A DNA stretch of 64,000 nt from Desulfonatronospira thiodismutans ASO3-1 (GTDB lineage: Bacteria; Desulfobacterota; Desulfovibrionia; Desulfovibrionales; Desulfonatronovibrionaceae): positions 795,658 to 859,657 of the forward strand of contig NZ_ACJN02000001.1 of assembly GCF_000174435.1 (NCBI RefSeq). The letters are read 5' to 3'. The position numbers and the translations under genes were made by a program. Within the stretch, counting starts at the first letter, position 1; the number at the start of each line of letters is the position of its first letter. The notes under the pieces are model-generated. The model worked only from the letters and a program-made list of their open reading frames with translations. It was not told where the DNA came from and did no database searches. This document shows, piece after piece, positions 43,645-53,832 of this stretch.

Positions 43645-46600
43645 ATGAATAAGCTCAAACTGACGACTTCTTTGAACACAAACCGCCTGCTTCTGACAGC
43701 TGCAGTGATCTGGATCGCCGTACTGGCGGTGTCTCTGGCCTGGAACTGGCATCAGGTGGAAAATACAACCAGGACTCTGGCTGAAAACGAAGCCAGGGCC
43801 TACTTTGAAAAAGATATTGCCTACCGGCACTGGGCTGCCATGCACGGCGGTGTCTATGTCCAGCCCACCGAGACCACCCCACCCAACCCTTATCTTGATC
43901 ATGTCCCTGACAGAGACGTAACCACCACTGGCGGCAAGGATCTGACCCTGCTCAACCCATCGTACATGACCCGTCAGGTGCACGCACTGGGCTTACAACA
44001 CTACGATATGCTGGGGCACATCACCAGCCTCAATCCCCTCCGTCGGGAAAACGCCCCGGACCAATGGGAGAGCCAGGCCCTGCTGTCCTTTAGGCAAGGC
44101 GAAGACCGGGTTTCTTCCGTGGAAGACATTACTGGCCAGCAATACCTGCGATTCATGGAGCCATTAAAAACACAGGAAAGCTGTCTTGGCTGTCACGGGC
44201 ATCAGGGGTACGCCGTAGGCGATATTCAAGGCGGAATCAGTGTTTCCGTACCCTGGGAGCCATATATGGCCCAGGGCGCAAAGCAGAAAACAGATCTGGG
44301 GATTGCCCATGCACTCATCGGTGTTCTGGGGTTGCTGGGGCTGGGCATGGGATACCGTCTTGTGCGACATTCGGAAATGCAGCTGCTGGAAAGCAGGGAT
44401 CATACAGCAGCTACCCTGCATGCCATAAGCGATGGAGTCTTTTCCTGCGATAAACTTGGACGGATACAGGAAATGAACCCGGCTGCAGAGAACCTGACCG
44501 GCTGGACCATTGATGAATGCATGGGTCGCCCCCTGAAAGAAGTCTTCAACATTGTCACATTAGATGACCACAGCCAGGAGGAAAATCCTGTATCTAAGGC
44601 GTTGCAGCAGGGCCGTGTCGTTGGCCAGGAGACCTATTCAGTGCTCATAGTTAGAAACGGCAGCAAAATAACCATCAAAAAGAGCTGCTCCCCCATCAAA
44701 GACAACATGGGCAACATTATTGGAGCTGTACTTGTTTTTCGCGACATCACCGGTGAACATACAGCTAACCTGCTGACCATGAAGAGGCTGGAGCTTTATG
44801 AGTATGCAGAAGCTCATTCCTTAGATGAGCTTATGACCAAGGTTCTGGATGACGCTGAAGAATTTGTGGACAGTTCCATTGGCTTTTTTCATTTCGTGGA
44901 AAAAGATCAGAAGACCCTTTCCCTGCAGAGATGGTCAACCAGGTCATTAAAGGAACTGTGTCACATGCCCGGCAACAAAATGCATTATCCCATTGACCAG
45001 GCAGGGGTCTGGGTGCAGGCTGCCCGTGAGAAAAGGCCGGTTATCCACAATGATTATGAGTCCATGCCGGACAAAAAAGGCCTGCCAGAGGGACATGCCA
45101 GGGTAATTCGCGAAGCCGTGGTTCCGGTTATTCGGGATAACAGGGTCGTTGCAATCATGGGCCTGGGCAATAAACCTGCAGCCTATGATAAAAAGGATGT
45201 CGAAGTAATCTCCTTTTTTGCAGATGTAACCTGGGACCTGGTGCAACAGAAGCGCACCCAGGAAGCCCTGCAGAACAGTCAGGCCCGCCTGAAAACAATA
45301 ACCGATGCTGCCCAGACCGCCATAATCATGATGGATGCCCAAGGATATGTATCTTACTGGAATCCGGCCGCAGAAACCATTCTGGGCTATGCCCGGGATG
45401 AAGCCATAGGCCGGGATCTGCATGAACTGATCATGCCTTCCCGGTACACCGAGGATTTCCATGCTTCATTCCCAGAATTTCAAAGCACCGGCCAGGGCAA
45501 TGCCGTAGGCAGAACTACGGAACTTTACGCTTTGACAAAGAATGGCCGCGAAATACCAGTGGAACTGTCTCTTTCATCTGTGCTTATCCAAGGGCAGTGG
45601 CATGCCATAGGCATTGTCCGTGACATTACAGAAAAAAAACAGGCCCAGGAAGAATTGCAGCGCAATGCCAGAAATCTTGAGCTGAAAAATGCAGAACTGG
45701 ATGCAGCCCGCATAAACGCCGAGGAAGCCACCAAAGCCAAGAGCGAATTTCTGGCCAACATGAGCCATGAAATCCGCACCCCCATGAACGGGGTCATCGG
45801 CATGACCGGGCTGCTTCTGGATACGGACCTGGACAGTGAGCAGCAGCATTATGCCCGCACTGTGCGCTCCAGTGCCGAGTCCCTTTTGACCGTGATCAAC
45901 GACATCCTGGATTTTTCCAAGATAGAGGCCGGACGCTTAGACATTGAAACCGTTGATTTCGACCTGGAGGCCATGCTCAGGGATTTTTCGGGCATGATGG
46001 CTGTCAAGGCGGAAGAGAAAGGTCTGGAACTTATCTGTTCCATGGACCCGAACGTACCCTCCATGGTCCGGGGAGATTCGGGCCGGTTGCGTCAGATTCT
46101 CATGAACCTGGTGGGCAATGCGGTCAAGTTTACCGAACATGGAGAGGTGGAGATCAAAGTCAGTAGAATGGTGAATGATGAATGCGAAAACCCAAATGCA
46201 GAAACTCAGGAAAATTCCCATGACCTGTATCGTTCATCATTTACCACTCAGCATTCCTGCCTCATGCACTTTTCCGTCCGCGACACCGGCATAGGCATCC
46301 CTGAAGACAAGCAAGACAGTCTTTTCGAAAGCTTTTCCCAGGTTGATGCCTCCACTACCCGCAAATTCGGCGGTACCGGTCTGGGACTGGCCATTTCCAG
46401 GCAACTGGCCGAGATAATGGGCGGTACAGCAGGCCTGGAAAGTGTAGAGGGCCGGGGAAGCACATTCTGGTTTACAGTGCGCCTGGGCATTCAGCATGAA
46501 CAGCAGCAGGAAAGGCCTGCTCCGGCCTGCCTGCAGGGGGTTCGCACTCTTATAGTGGACGACAATTCCACCAACCGGGAGACACTCAGGGTACGCCTTG

Positions 46601-47958
46601 GATCCTGGGGTATGCGGTCCGAGGAAGCTGCCAATGGTTCTACAGCTCTGAGCATGCTGCATCAGGCCAAGGCAGATAATGACCCCTTTGAGGTGGCTGT
46701 CTTAGACATGCAGATGCCGGACATGGACGGAGAAACCCTGGGACGAAATATCAAGGAGGACGGCCAATTAAAGGACACCAGGCTGATCATGATGTCATCG
46801 GCAACCGGACAGACAGGTGATGCTAAGCGTCTACATGAGGCTGGATTCGACAGCATCATGAACAAACCTGTCCTGCCCAGTGAACTGTATGCCTGCCTGG
46901 AAAAAATCCTGGCAAAAACAGACACTGCAGACCTGGTGGCGGAGCATGCGGAACGGGAAGAAACTCCGAAGGGGTATCCGGACTTTTCCGGCACAAAAGC
47001 CCGCATCCTGGTAGCCGAAGACAACATGGTCAACCAGCAGGTAGCCCTGGGAATTCTCAAAAAAATGGGCCTGCGTGCCGATGCCGTGGCCAACGGCCGG
47101 GAAGTCCTCCACGCCCTGCAAAACATTCCCTACGACCTGGTGCTTATGGATGTGCAGATGCCGGAGATGGACGGACTGAAAGCTACCCGGCGCATCCGCG
47201 CCTCAGAAGTCAGAGGTCAGAAATCAGAGATCAGAAGTCAGAAGTCAGAGGTCAGTGATCAGAGGCTGGAGAGCGAATCCCAAAATTCCTCAATTCCTGA
47301 ATCCCCCAATTCCTCAACCCCTAAATCCCCCAATTCCTCAATCCCTGAATCCCAGAATCCCAGAATCCCCATAATCGCCATGACCGCCGGAGCCATGCAG
47401 GAGGACCGGGAACGGTGCATTGAGGCCGGGATGGATGATTATACAGCCAAGCCGGTCAATCCGGATGAACTGGCCCGGGTGCTGGAGAAGTGGTTGTTGG
47501 AAAACAGAGGACAGAGGGCAGAGGACAGAAGTCAGGGGGGAAAAGAGGAAGTTCTCAGGACCGGAGAGGCTGCGGAAACGAAACAGGAACCCCGGTACGC
47601 TTTTACTTGTAAAATGCCAGTCTTCGACCAGGAGGATTTCATTACAAGAATTGGGCATGACAGTGAGATGGCCAGTGAGATCATGAGCATTTACCTGGAA
47701 TCCATACCCAAAAACATAGAAGCGCTCAAAAAATTTATTGAACAGGGTCAAAAAGAAGGAGCAACCCGGGAGGCTCATTCCATCAAGGGCAATTCAGGCA
47801 ATGTCAGCTGTCTGGCCATGGCTGAGATTGCCGGAATGATTGAAGAAGCCGGTCATGCCGCAAACCTTGAGCAAATGGGCAACCTTTTGCCCGAACTGGA
47901 AAGGCAGTTTGAAATATGCATGGCGGAAATAAGAAAAGTAATGGAAGAGGAACATTAA
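43645..47958 (+). CDS. Hybrid histidine kinase with DUF3365 haem sensor, PAS-GAF-PAS, two receivers, HPt
   Basis: A 1437-residue membrane kinase. Residues 12-32 and about 220-240 are membrane segments around a periplasmic DUF3365-type domain with the haem-binding motif [11 protein letters not shown] (CxxCH, residues 178-183). Then come PAS (250-370), GAF (385-530), PAS (545-665), HisKA with [12 protein letters not shown] (His708), HATPase ([34 protein letters not shown]), receiver 1 ([10 protein letters not shown]; phospho-Asp in [11 protein letters not shown]), receiver 2 ([21 protein letters not shown]) and HPt ([13 protein letters not shown], His about 1377). A 55-residue repeat-derived insert occupies the loop after RRIRA in receiver 2 (47206-47370). 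403 bp of the kinase core is identical to the gene at 60982. Probably senses redox or haem ligands. Confidence 0.92.
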   Translation: MNKLKLTTSLNTNRLLLTAAVIWIAVLAVSLAWNWHQVENTTRTLAENEARAYFEKDIAYRHWAAMHGGVYVQPTETTPPNPYLDHVPDRDVTTTGGKDLTLLNPSYMTRQVHALGLQHYDMLGHITSLNPLRRENAPDQWESQALLSFRQGEDRVSSVEDITGQQYLRFMEPLKTQESCLGCHGHQGYAVGDIQGGISVSVPWEPYMAQGAKQKTDLGIAHALIGVLGLLGLGMGYRLVRHSEMQLLESRDHTAATLHAISDGVFSCDKLGRIQEMNPAAENLTGWTIDECMGRPLKEVFNIVTLDDHSQEENPVSKALQQGRVVGQETYSVLIVRNGSKITIKKSCSPIKDNMGNIIGAVLVFRDITGEHTANLLTMKRLELYEYAEAHSLDELMTKVLDDAEEFVDSSIGFFHFVEKDQKTLSLQRWSTRSLKELCHMPGNKMHYPIDQAGVWVQAAREKRPVIHNDYESMPDKKGLPEGHARVIREAVVPVIRDNRVVAIMGLGNKPAAYDKKDVEVISFFADVTWDLVQQKRTQEALQNSQARLKTITDAAQTAIIMMDAQGYVSYWNPAAETILGYARDEAIGRDLHELIMPSRYTEDFHASFPEFQSTGQGNAVGRTTELYALTKNGREIPVELSLSSVLIQGQWHAIGIVRDITEKKQAQEELQRNARNLELKNAELDAARINAEEATKAKSEFLANMSHEIRTPMNGVIGMTGLLLDTDLDSEQQHYARTVRSSAESLLTVINDILDFSKIEAGRLDIETVDFDLEAMLRDFSGMMAVKAEEKGLELICSMDPNVPSMVRGDSGRLRQILMNLVGNAVKFTEHGEVEIKVSRMVNDECENPNAETQENSHDLYRSSFTTQHSCLMHFSVRDTGIGIPEDKQDSLFESFSQVDASTTRKFGGTGLGLAISRQLAEIMGGTAGLESVEGRGSTFWFTVRLGIQHEQQQERPAPACLQGVRTLIVDDNSTNRETLRVRLGSWGMRSEEAANGSTALSMLHQAKADNDPFEVAVLDMQMPDMDGETLGRNIKEDGQLKDTRLIMMSSATGQTGDAKRLHEAGFDSIMNKPVLPSELYACLEKILAKTDTADLVAEHAEREETPKGYPDFSGTKARILVAEDNMVNQQVALGILKKMGLRADAVANGREVLHALQNIPYDLVLMDVQMPEMDGLKATRRIRASEVRGQKSEIRSQKSEVSDQRLESESQNSSIPESPNSSTPKSPNSSIPESQNPRIPIIAMTAGAMQEDRERCIEAGMDDYTAKPVNPDELARVLEKWLLENRGQRAEDRSQGGKEEVLRTGEAAETKQEPRYAFTCKMPVFDQEDFITRIGHDSEMASEIMSIYLESIPKNIEALKKFIEQGQKEGATREAHSIKGNSGNVSCLAMAEIAGMIEEAGHAANLEQMGNLLPELERQFEICMAEIRKVMEEEH

Positions 47959-48022
47959 AAGCTGATTTTGAGAATCTTTATCTGATTTCAACGACAACAA
48001 CCGCTTTCCAGCTTATTATTTA

Positions 48023-48053
48023 CACTACAGCGAAACTTATTTATTGACCTCCG
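48023..48053. mobile_element. Left end of the 4-bp-duplication MITE, truncated
   Basis: CACTACAGCGAAACTTATTT and the following TTGACCTCCG match the first 31 bases of the copies at 19097 and 25691. The match stops at 48053, where it is fused to a receiver-domain fragment; the right end is missing. This marks a deletion or recombination junction. Confidence 0.85.
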
Positions 48054-48055
48054 AA

Positions 48056-48184
48056 GACAGGGCCATGGATGGTGATCGGGAGAAGTTCCTGGAGGCCGGT
48101 ATGGATGACTATTTGGCCAAGCCGGTTCAGAAAGAAGACTTGATCAAAGTACTTAAAAAAACATTGTGGCTGATGAACGACTGA
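48056..48184 (+). pseudogene. Receiver-domain remnant of a lost hybrid kinase
   Basis: Forty-odd codons read ...[20 protein letters not shown] then AKPVQKEDLIKVLKKTL and a TGA at 48182-48184. This is the end of a receiver domain (AM[20 protein letters not shown]). The 115 bp after the stop (48190-48305) is about three-quarters identical to the DNA after the kinase gene ending at 59816 (59834-59950), so it is the 3' end of a paralogue of that gene whose body has been deleted. The truncation point coincides with the MITE end at 48053. The rest of 47959-48483 has no gene. Confidence 0.8.
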
Positions 48185-48483
48185 GTGAACATAACGGCTA
48201 TTCTTGGAGCAGTAGTCAGAAAATGAACTTGAATGGAATACCATTCGCATGGATCATTTGACGGGAAGCTGGGACTGCCTATGGCCTGGCACGTAGTCTA
48301 GCGTAAAATTTCAGTTATTTTTATTGTCTTACCCAAACCTGCTTGGAGCAACAATGCCACAAAAACCCGCATCCCAAGACTTTTCCGCCCCCTCCCCGGA
48401 ACAGTGTCAGAAGTTGTTCATAAAGCGAGCTGAAAAACAGATGTCATCACCTGGCAACCAATAAATCAAAAAACAGGCCCATC

Positions 48484-51400
48484 ATGAATAAGAACCAGCA
48501 GACATTTCCAAAACCCGTCGTCCTCATTGTGGACGACCAGCCGGCCAGCATTGAGGTTCTGGGCAGTCTGCTCCGGGAGGACTATCACGTGCTGGTGGCC
48601 GCGGGCGGTACCAGGGCCCTGGAAATGGTCTTTGGCAATACCCGGCCGGACCTGATCCTGCTGGACATTATGATGCCGGACATGGACGGCTACGAGGTCT
48701 GCCGACGGCTCAAGGCGGATGAGCGCACCCGTGGCACCCCGGTGATCTTCTTGACCGCCATGGACCAGGACGAGGACGAAGAACTCGGTTTCAGTCTCGG
48801 TGCTGCTGATTACATTACCAAACCCTTCAAACCCTCCATAGTCCGGGCCAGAGTTCGCACCCAGATCAATCTCAAGCTCCATGCCGATCTTCTTGAACAG
48901 GCTGCTGTTGAGCGACGCGAACTTTTGATAGAATATGATACCATCTTCAATAATGTGCAAAGTGCATTCTTTTTGATTGATATCGACCCCCAGGGCCGTT
49001 TTATTATTGAGAATCTGAACGCTTACCATCAGGAAAAAACCGGGCTGGACCTTTGGAACATCAGAGGTAAAACACCAGTGCAGGCCTTTGGGCCGGAACT
49101 CGGTGCCCGGATAGAGGATAATTATCGCAAGTGTTTTGAACTGCAGCAGAACATCAGCTATGAAGAAACACTGCTTCTTCCGGCAGGTGAAAGGACCTGG
49201 CTGAGCAGGCTTACTCCGGTTGTAATCAACGGCCGCACTGTTAAACTCGTTGGCAGCGCTCTGGATGTTACGGATTTGAAAAATGCGCAGACAGAACTGC
49301 TGACCAGTCAGTCCAGGCTGTCCTGGGCCCAGACTTTGACCCAGTCCGGAGTCTGGGAACACGACATGGACCAGGGCACCGTGTTCTGGTCAAAGGAGTG
49401 TGAGGCCCTGTTCGGCTTGCAGGAAGGCGAGTTTGAGGGGACTTATCAGGCGTTTCTGGACCGGGTGCACCCTGACGACAGGGAGTACGTGATCAGCACA
49501 GGCCGGCCCATTATTGAAATGAAGGAAGGCACTACTCTGGAATACGACCATCGCATAGTCAAAAAGGATGGTCAGATCTGCTGGGTCAGGGAATCAGCCG
49601 GGGTTGTACATGATGAGGCGGGCGATCCATTGCGGGTGGTCGGCTTTGTGCAGGACATCACCCAGCGTAAAGAAGCCGAGCGGGCCATAAACAAGCAGAA
49701 GGCCCTGGAAGGCCTGCTTATGGAGCTGGCTGCCGACTCCATCAATGCTCCCCTGGATGATTTCGAGCACACAATAAGCCGGCTTCTGGAAGCTGTAGGC
49801 AGGTCAGTGGAAGTAGACCGGGTTTACCTCTTCAATTATGACTATGTCCGTAAAATTGCAGTGAACACGCACGAATGGTGCGCTGAAGACATAAACCCGG
49901 AAATCGGCAACCTCCAGGCTGTGCCCTTTGATCTTATTTCTGAATTCATCCCGGCCCATGAACGGGGCGAGAGTGTTCATATTCCTGATGTCGGCGAGTT
50001 GATTGAAAATCCTGGCATGCGCTCACACCTTGAGGATCAGGGCATCAAGTCCATAGTTTCCATCCCTTTGATGGACAACCGGGCTTGTCTGGGTTTTGTC
50101 GGCTTTGACGCAGTCAGGAAGGAAAAAGTTTTTTCAGACACTGAAATGTATCTGTTGAGCTTTATGGCCCAGGTCATAGTCAACCTCATGTCAAGACTGC
50201 AGGCCAGCAAGGAGCATCAGGAAAGCGAGGCCCGCTGCCGGGTCATTGCTGAGAATATTGCCATGGGAGTGGCTGTTATTGATGAAAACATGCGCATCAC
50301 CAGCGCCAATCCCAGGCTCAGGCAGTGGTTCCCCGGGCTTCGCCCCGAGAACACCCCTCTTTGCTATGACGTCTTTTGCCATACAGCCCGCAAAAAGGTC
50401 TGCAAAGACTGTCCATGTATTGTTTCCTTTGAAAACCACCGTGTGCATCAGGGGATAAAACGCAGAAATCACAAGGGTGATGAGCAGATATTTCGCCTGA
50501 CATCCTCACCGGTACCCGGTCCGGAAGGTCGCGTCAGTCAGGTGGTCCTGATGTTCCAGGAGATCACGGATGAGGTCCTGCGTGAAGAAGAATTGCGCAA
50601 CAGGCTCAATGAAGCGGAGAACCGCCTGGCCGGGGGCGGCCCGGGCGGGTTGTGCGGACTGCGCGGGGCAAGCCGGGCCATGGGTGAGGTCTACACCCGG
50701 ATCAGGACAACGGCTGGTACGGACAAAGTGGTGCTGCTCATGGGAGAGACCGGTACAGGCAAGGAGCTGGCAGCCAGAGCCATACATGAATTAAGAGGCC
50801 GGGGCGAATTCATGGCTGTCAACTGCGCCAATCTCTCCCCTTCCCTGCTGGAAAGTGAACTTTTCGGACACTGCCGGGGTGCCTTTACAGGGGCATCAAG
50901 CGACAAGAAAGGCCTTTTTGAAGCTGCTGGCAACGGCATAATCCTGCTGGATGAAATCGAGGCAGCTCCTTCCCGGATGCAGACTGCTCTGCTCAGGGTG
51001 CTGGAATCCCGCGAAGTCACCAGGGTGGGCGATTCCCGGCCCCGGTCCATTGGGGCCAAGGTCCTGGCAGCGGCCAACCAGGACCTGGAAGCCATGGTGG
51101 AAAAAGGCCGGTTCAGGGACGACCTTTTCTATCGACTCTGCGAAACAGTAATCCACCTCCCTACCCTGAGGGAGCGCACCGAGGATATATCTATCCTGGC
51201 CGACCATTTCCTGGAAGAATACAGCAGGCTTTCCAGCAGGCGTCCCCGTCAGCTGTCTCCCAGGAGCATGGAACTGCTGTGCGGATACAACTGGCCGGGC
51301 AATGTACGTGAACTGCGTAACCTGGTGCATACCCTGGCTGAAATATCTCCTGCACCCATGATCCGCCCGGCAGATCTTCCAGACTGGCTGGCCGGCGGCA

Positions 51401-51573
51401 CAGGAGGGTTCACCACCCTGGAAGAGCGGGAAAGAAAGGCTCTGCAGGATGCCATGGACCGGGCTTCAGGCAATAAAACAGAGGCTGCCCGGCTCCTGGG
51501 GGTCTCCCGCAAGACCGTCTACTCCCTGATAGACAAGTACGGCATGGACCAGGGCTTATGGTGTCGGACCTAA
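48484..51573 (+). CDS. Sigma-54 activator with N-terminal receiver and PAS/GAF sensors
   Basis: A 1029-residue NtrC-family regulator. Receiver (residues 10-130; LILLDIMMPDMDG), then a PAS-like domain (155-275), PAS (295-400), GAF (420-580), PAS (595-700), then the AAA+ core: GETGTGKELAARA (Walker A near 754), HCRGAFTGASSDKKG (GAFTGA sigma-54-contacting loop near 799), IILLDEIEAAPSRMQ (Walker B). The C-terminal Fis-type helix-turn-helix is NKTEAARLLGVSRKTVYSLI. It therefore opens sigma-54 promoters after phosphorylation. Partner kinases are likely among the hybrid kinases around it. Its stop codon lies inside a 28-bp direct repeat (51563-51590), and the C-terminal DQGLWCRT tail may derive from the repeat. 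Confidence 0.93.
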   Translation: MNKNQQTFPKPVVLIVDDQPASIEVLGSLLREDYHVLVAAGGTRALEMVFGNTRPDLILLDIMMPDMDGYEVCRRLKADERTRGTPVIFLTAMDQDEDEELGFSLGAADYITKPFKPSIVRARVRTQINLKLHADLLEQAAVERRELLIEYDTIFNNVQSAFFLIDIDPQGRFIIENLNAYHQEKTGLDLWNIRGKTPVQAFGPELGARIEDNYRKCFELQQNISYEETLLLPAGERTWLSRLTPVVINGRTVKLVGSALDVTDLKNAQTELLTSQSRLSWAQTLTQSGVWEHDMDQGTVFWSKECEALFGLQEGEFEGTYQAFLDRVHPDDREYVISTGRPIIEMKEGTTLEYDHRIVKKDGQICWVRESAGVVHDEAGDPLRVVGFVQDITQRKEAERAINKQKALEGLLMELAADSINAPLDDFEHTISRLLEAVGRSVEVDRVYLFNYDYVRKIAVNTHEWCAEDINPEIGNLQAVPFDLISEFIPAHERGESVHIPDVGELIENPGMRSHLEDQGIKSIVSIPLMDNRACLGFVGFDAVRKEKVFSDTEMYLLSFMAQVIVNLMSRLQASKEHQESEARCRVIAENIAMGVAVIDENMRITSANPRLRQWFPGLRPENTPLCYDVFCHTARKKVCKDCPCIVSFENHRVHQGIKRRNHKGDEQIFRLTSSPVPGPEGRVSQVVLMFQEITDEVLREEELRNRLNEAENRLAGGGPGGLCGLRGASRAMGEVYTRIRTTAGTDKVVLLMGETGTGKELAARAIHELRGRGEFMAVNCANLSPSLLESELFGHCRGAFTGASSDKKGLFEAAGNGIILLDEIEAAPSRMQTALLRVLESREVTRVGDSRPRSIGAKVLAAANQDLEAMVEKGRFRDDLFYRLCETVIHLPTLRERTEDISILADHFLEEYSRLSSRRPRQLSPRSMELLCGYNWPGNVRELRNLVHTLAEISPAPMIRPADLPDWLAGGTGGFTTLEERERKALQDAMDRASGNKTEAARLLGVSRKTVYSLIDKYGMDQGLWCRT

Positions 51574-51590
51574 TCAAGTTATTGTACTAA
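51563..51590 (+). repeat. 28-bp direct repeat, left copy
   Basis: The unit begins GTCGGACCTAATCAAGTTAT and continues TGTACTAA. A second copy at 52916-52943 differs at one base. The two flank the AAA ATPase gene exactly on each side. The left copy contains the stop codon of the sigma-54 activator. Confidence 0.85.
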
Positions 51591-51659
51591 GGGATTTGTC
51601 GCTGTGATTTGACATTATATTGCTTGATCTGTAAATGTACGGCGACAATCGGAGAAAAA

Positions 51660-52868
51660 ATGAATCTGTCTGACCTTTTCGCCATTCAGGCCTTGCTGGT
51701 GGGGAATCTGCCCGCGACGAGGAGGTTTTTGTTTGAGCGGATCAATTGGGATAACCGCCTGATCTGTCTTTATGGCGGTCGGGGTGTGGGCAAGACAACG
51801 CTCATGTTGCAGCGTCTCAAGGACTGCGAGCAGGAAGGCGGCAAAGGGCTTTACTTCGCGGCTGACCATATCCAGGTTACGGCCATGGGCATCTATGACA
51901 TTGCTGCGGAATTTTTTCGCCACGGCGGTGAAGTCGTGTTCATCGACGAGGCCCATAAGCGGCCTGACTGGGCTCAGGAGATCAAGTCACTGTACGATTC
52001 GTTTCCCAGAGGCCGCCTGGTGGTTTCGGGCAGTTCGGCCCTGGCCATGCAGACAGGCAAATACGATCTTTCACGGCGGGCCTTCTACCGCATGTTGCCG
52101 GTTCTCTCCTTTCGCGAATATTTGAGCATTGTCCACGGAAGAGAGTACCAGCCCGTGACCCTGGAAACCTTGTTGCGCGACCACCAGCGCCTTGCTTCGG
52201 ATGTTCTCGGCTCCGGCCAGGTACTCGGGCATTTTCGGGAGTATATCGAAGCCGGGGCGTATCCTTTTGTGCTTGAGGGCAAGGCGGAGTATCTCCAGCG
52301 CCTGGAAAACGTGATTGAAAAAACGCTGTACGAGGATTTGAGCCTGGCAGAAGGCCGCAGGTCCGGGGGGGTTCGGGTCATGAAAAAACTGCTCTGGCTG
52401 GTGGCCACGTCCCCGCCCATGCAGTTGTGCATTGAGAGTGTGGCCCGTGATGTCGGCGTCAGCCGGCCCACTGTCTACGATTATCTGGCCGTCCTGGAAC
52501 GGGCCGGGCTGTTGACCACCGTCCCGCCTCACGGACATGGGGCCAGGCTTGTTCGAAAGGATTCTAAGATTTTTCTGGAAAACACGAACCTGTTATGGGC
52601 CATCAGCCAGTCCCTGACCCGAACCGATCCCCTGGGCAGCCTGCGTGAAACATTTTTCGTCAACCAGCTGTTCTCCGCCGCTGCGCGGATCAGGGTGGCG
52701 GCGCGTGGCGATTTTATAGTGGACGATACATATACGTTTGAAGTCGGCGGCAAAGGCAAGGGCTTTGGCCAGATCGAGGAGACGCAAGACGGCTACGTGG
52801 TCAGGGACGGTCAGGAAGTCGGCCATGGTCGAATTCTGCCGCTGTGGTTGTTCGGGTTTTTGTATTGA
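51660..52868 (+). CDS. AAA-family ATPase with DUF4143-like C-terminus
   Basis: A 402-residue protein. CLYGGRGVGKTTLMLQRLKD near residue 36 is Walker A; EVVFIDEAHKRPDWAQEIKS near 93 is Walker B with sensor residues; VVSGSSALAMQTGKYDLSRR is the following strand. Residues 200-400 fit the DUF4143 domain that typically follows this AAA_14 module, including a helix-turn-helix-like SVARDVGVSRPTVYDYLAVL near 261. Function in this common family is unknown; members are often mobile or strain-variable. ATG 51660 (MNLSDLFAIQALL) is the best start. It is flanked by 28-bp direct repeats and looks like an insertion. Confidence 0.85.
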   Translation: MNLSDLFAIQALLVGNLPATRRFLFERINWDNRLICLYGGRGVGKTTLMLQRLKDCEQEGGKGLYFAADHIQVTAMGIYDIAAEFFRHGGEVVFIDEAHKRPDWAQEIKSLYDSFPRGRLVVSGSSALAMQTGKYDLSRRAFYRMLPVLSFREYLSIVHGREYQPVTLETLLRDHQRLASDVLGSGQVLGHFREYIEAGAYPFVLEGKAEYLQRLENVIEKTLYEDLSLAEGRRSGGVRVMKKLLWLVATSPPMQLCIESVARDVGVSRPTVYDYLAVLERAGLLTTVPPHGHGARLVRKDSKIFLENTNLLWAISQSLTRTDPLGSLRETFFVNQLFSAAARIRVAARGDFIVDDTYTFEVGGKGKGFGQIEETQDGYVVRDGQEVGHGRILPLWLFGFLY

Positions 52869-52883
52869 TGGCCCGAGTGCTTG

Positions 52884-52943
52884 TACGTTCGGTGTGTACG
52901 TTCGGGACGTTCGGGGTCGGACCTAATCAAGTTATTGAACTAA
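52884..52943 (+). repeat. ACGTTCGG tandem and right copy of the 28-bp direct repeat
   Basis: ACGTTCGG occurs three times between 52885 and 52916, and the right copy of the 28-bp repeat follows at 52916-52943. Together they mark the right border of the ATPase segment. Confidence 0.75.
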
Positions 52944-53075
52944 TTGATTAAAGGACCTCTGCAGGGCTAAAATACTGCCTTAAAATGCCTTTTATGGTGC
53001 CAAAAACATAGCTTGAGAGTTCAAAGTTCCTGATTGCAAGAAATTATGTCAATGAATTTGGATAGATACATAGCC

Positions 53076-53339
53076 TAAAGCGGGCTTTGCCCGCAACCCA
53101 AGAAATAAAGAAACCTTAACCGCCCGTTCGAAGACTCACTCAAGACGCAAAGGTCGCAAAGGAAGGCAGGAAGTTTTTTTCATTTGCCGGGTGTACGGCA
53201 AATGAAAAGGCAGCCTTGTCCAAAACCGTGTCCCGGTTTTGGACAATACACCTGCTTCGCGTCTTTAACTTTGCGTACTTAGCGTCTTTGCGGTTCAAAG
53301 GCCTGCCACGCTTCTTAGCGTGGTTCTTGTTTTTTTGTA
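53076..53339 (+). repeat. Framed nested-palindrome repeat, copy 5 (core type III)
   Basis: Frame: AAAGCGGGCTTTGCCCGCAA at the left; GCCTGCCACGCTTCTTAGCG with GTTCTTGTTTTTTT at the right. The core differs from the others: GACGCAAAGGTCGCAAAG against CTTTGCGTACTTAGCGTC outermost, CATTTGCCG against CGGCAAATG, and TTGTCCAAAACCG against CGGTTTTGGACAA. The surrounding 52944-53832 holds no gene I can support; a 66-codon frame at 53443 lacks a ribosome site and domain features. Confidence 0.78.
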
Positions 53340-53832
53340 ACCCCAGTTAAAACCAGTAAAGCAGGAACGCTTTCAGCGTTGTTAAACTGGGCAGGCAGGC
53401 TTTCAACGGTTAAGTCACTGACAGTAACGGTATATTGGTATTTTGAATACCCCTAAGTACCCGCAGGGCATCAGTCTGAGGACCGCAAAACGCATTCCCT
53501 CTGTCACCAATCTACACATTTTCTCAAAACAGCCAAGAGCCTATGACCTGCCGGGCTTTACAGACAATTTGCCTTTGTATCGCCCAAAGCAGCGTATCAA
53601 TTTTACCCGTTTCTTTCAATTCCAGCTCAGCACTTGCCTGTAAAGGCTTTACAGATAAATTTCAGCTTTCAGGGGTACTTTGTTGTAACCAAAAGTAACA
53701 AAAGCTTCAGACAGTTCCTGAAAGATAAAAGCATCATAAATACAAATACACAATTATTATTGTTGGTTACGCCAAACAATTTGATTTGGCATGATAAGTG
53801 CCTTGGCCTGCCAGAAATGTAGGATAACATCC

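Noticed and set aside
45849-46064. Identical minus-strand ORFs at 45849 and 62295 as a repeated small gene
   Set aside because: They are shadows of the identical kinase core, not an independent gene.
51563-52943. ATPase segment as a complete insertion sequence
   Set aside because: The flanking repeats are direct, not inverted, and the protein has no transposase motif.
53443-53643. 66-codon ORF in the gap after the ATPase gene
   Set aside because: No ribosome site, no recognisable domain, composition like the surrounding non-coding repeats.
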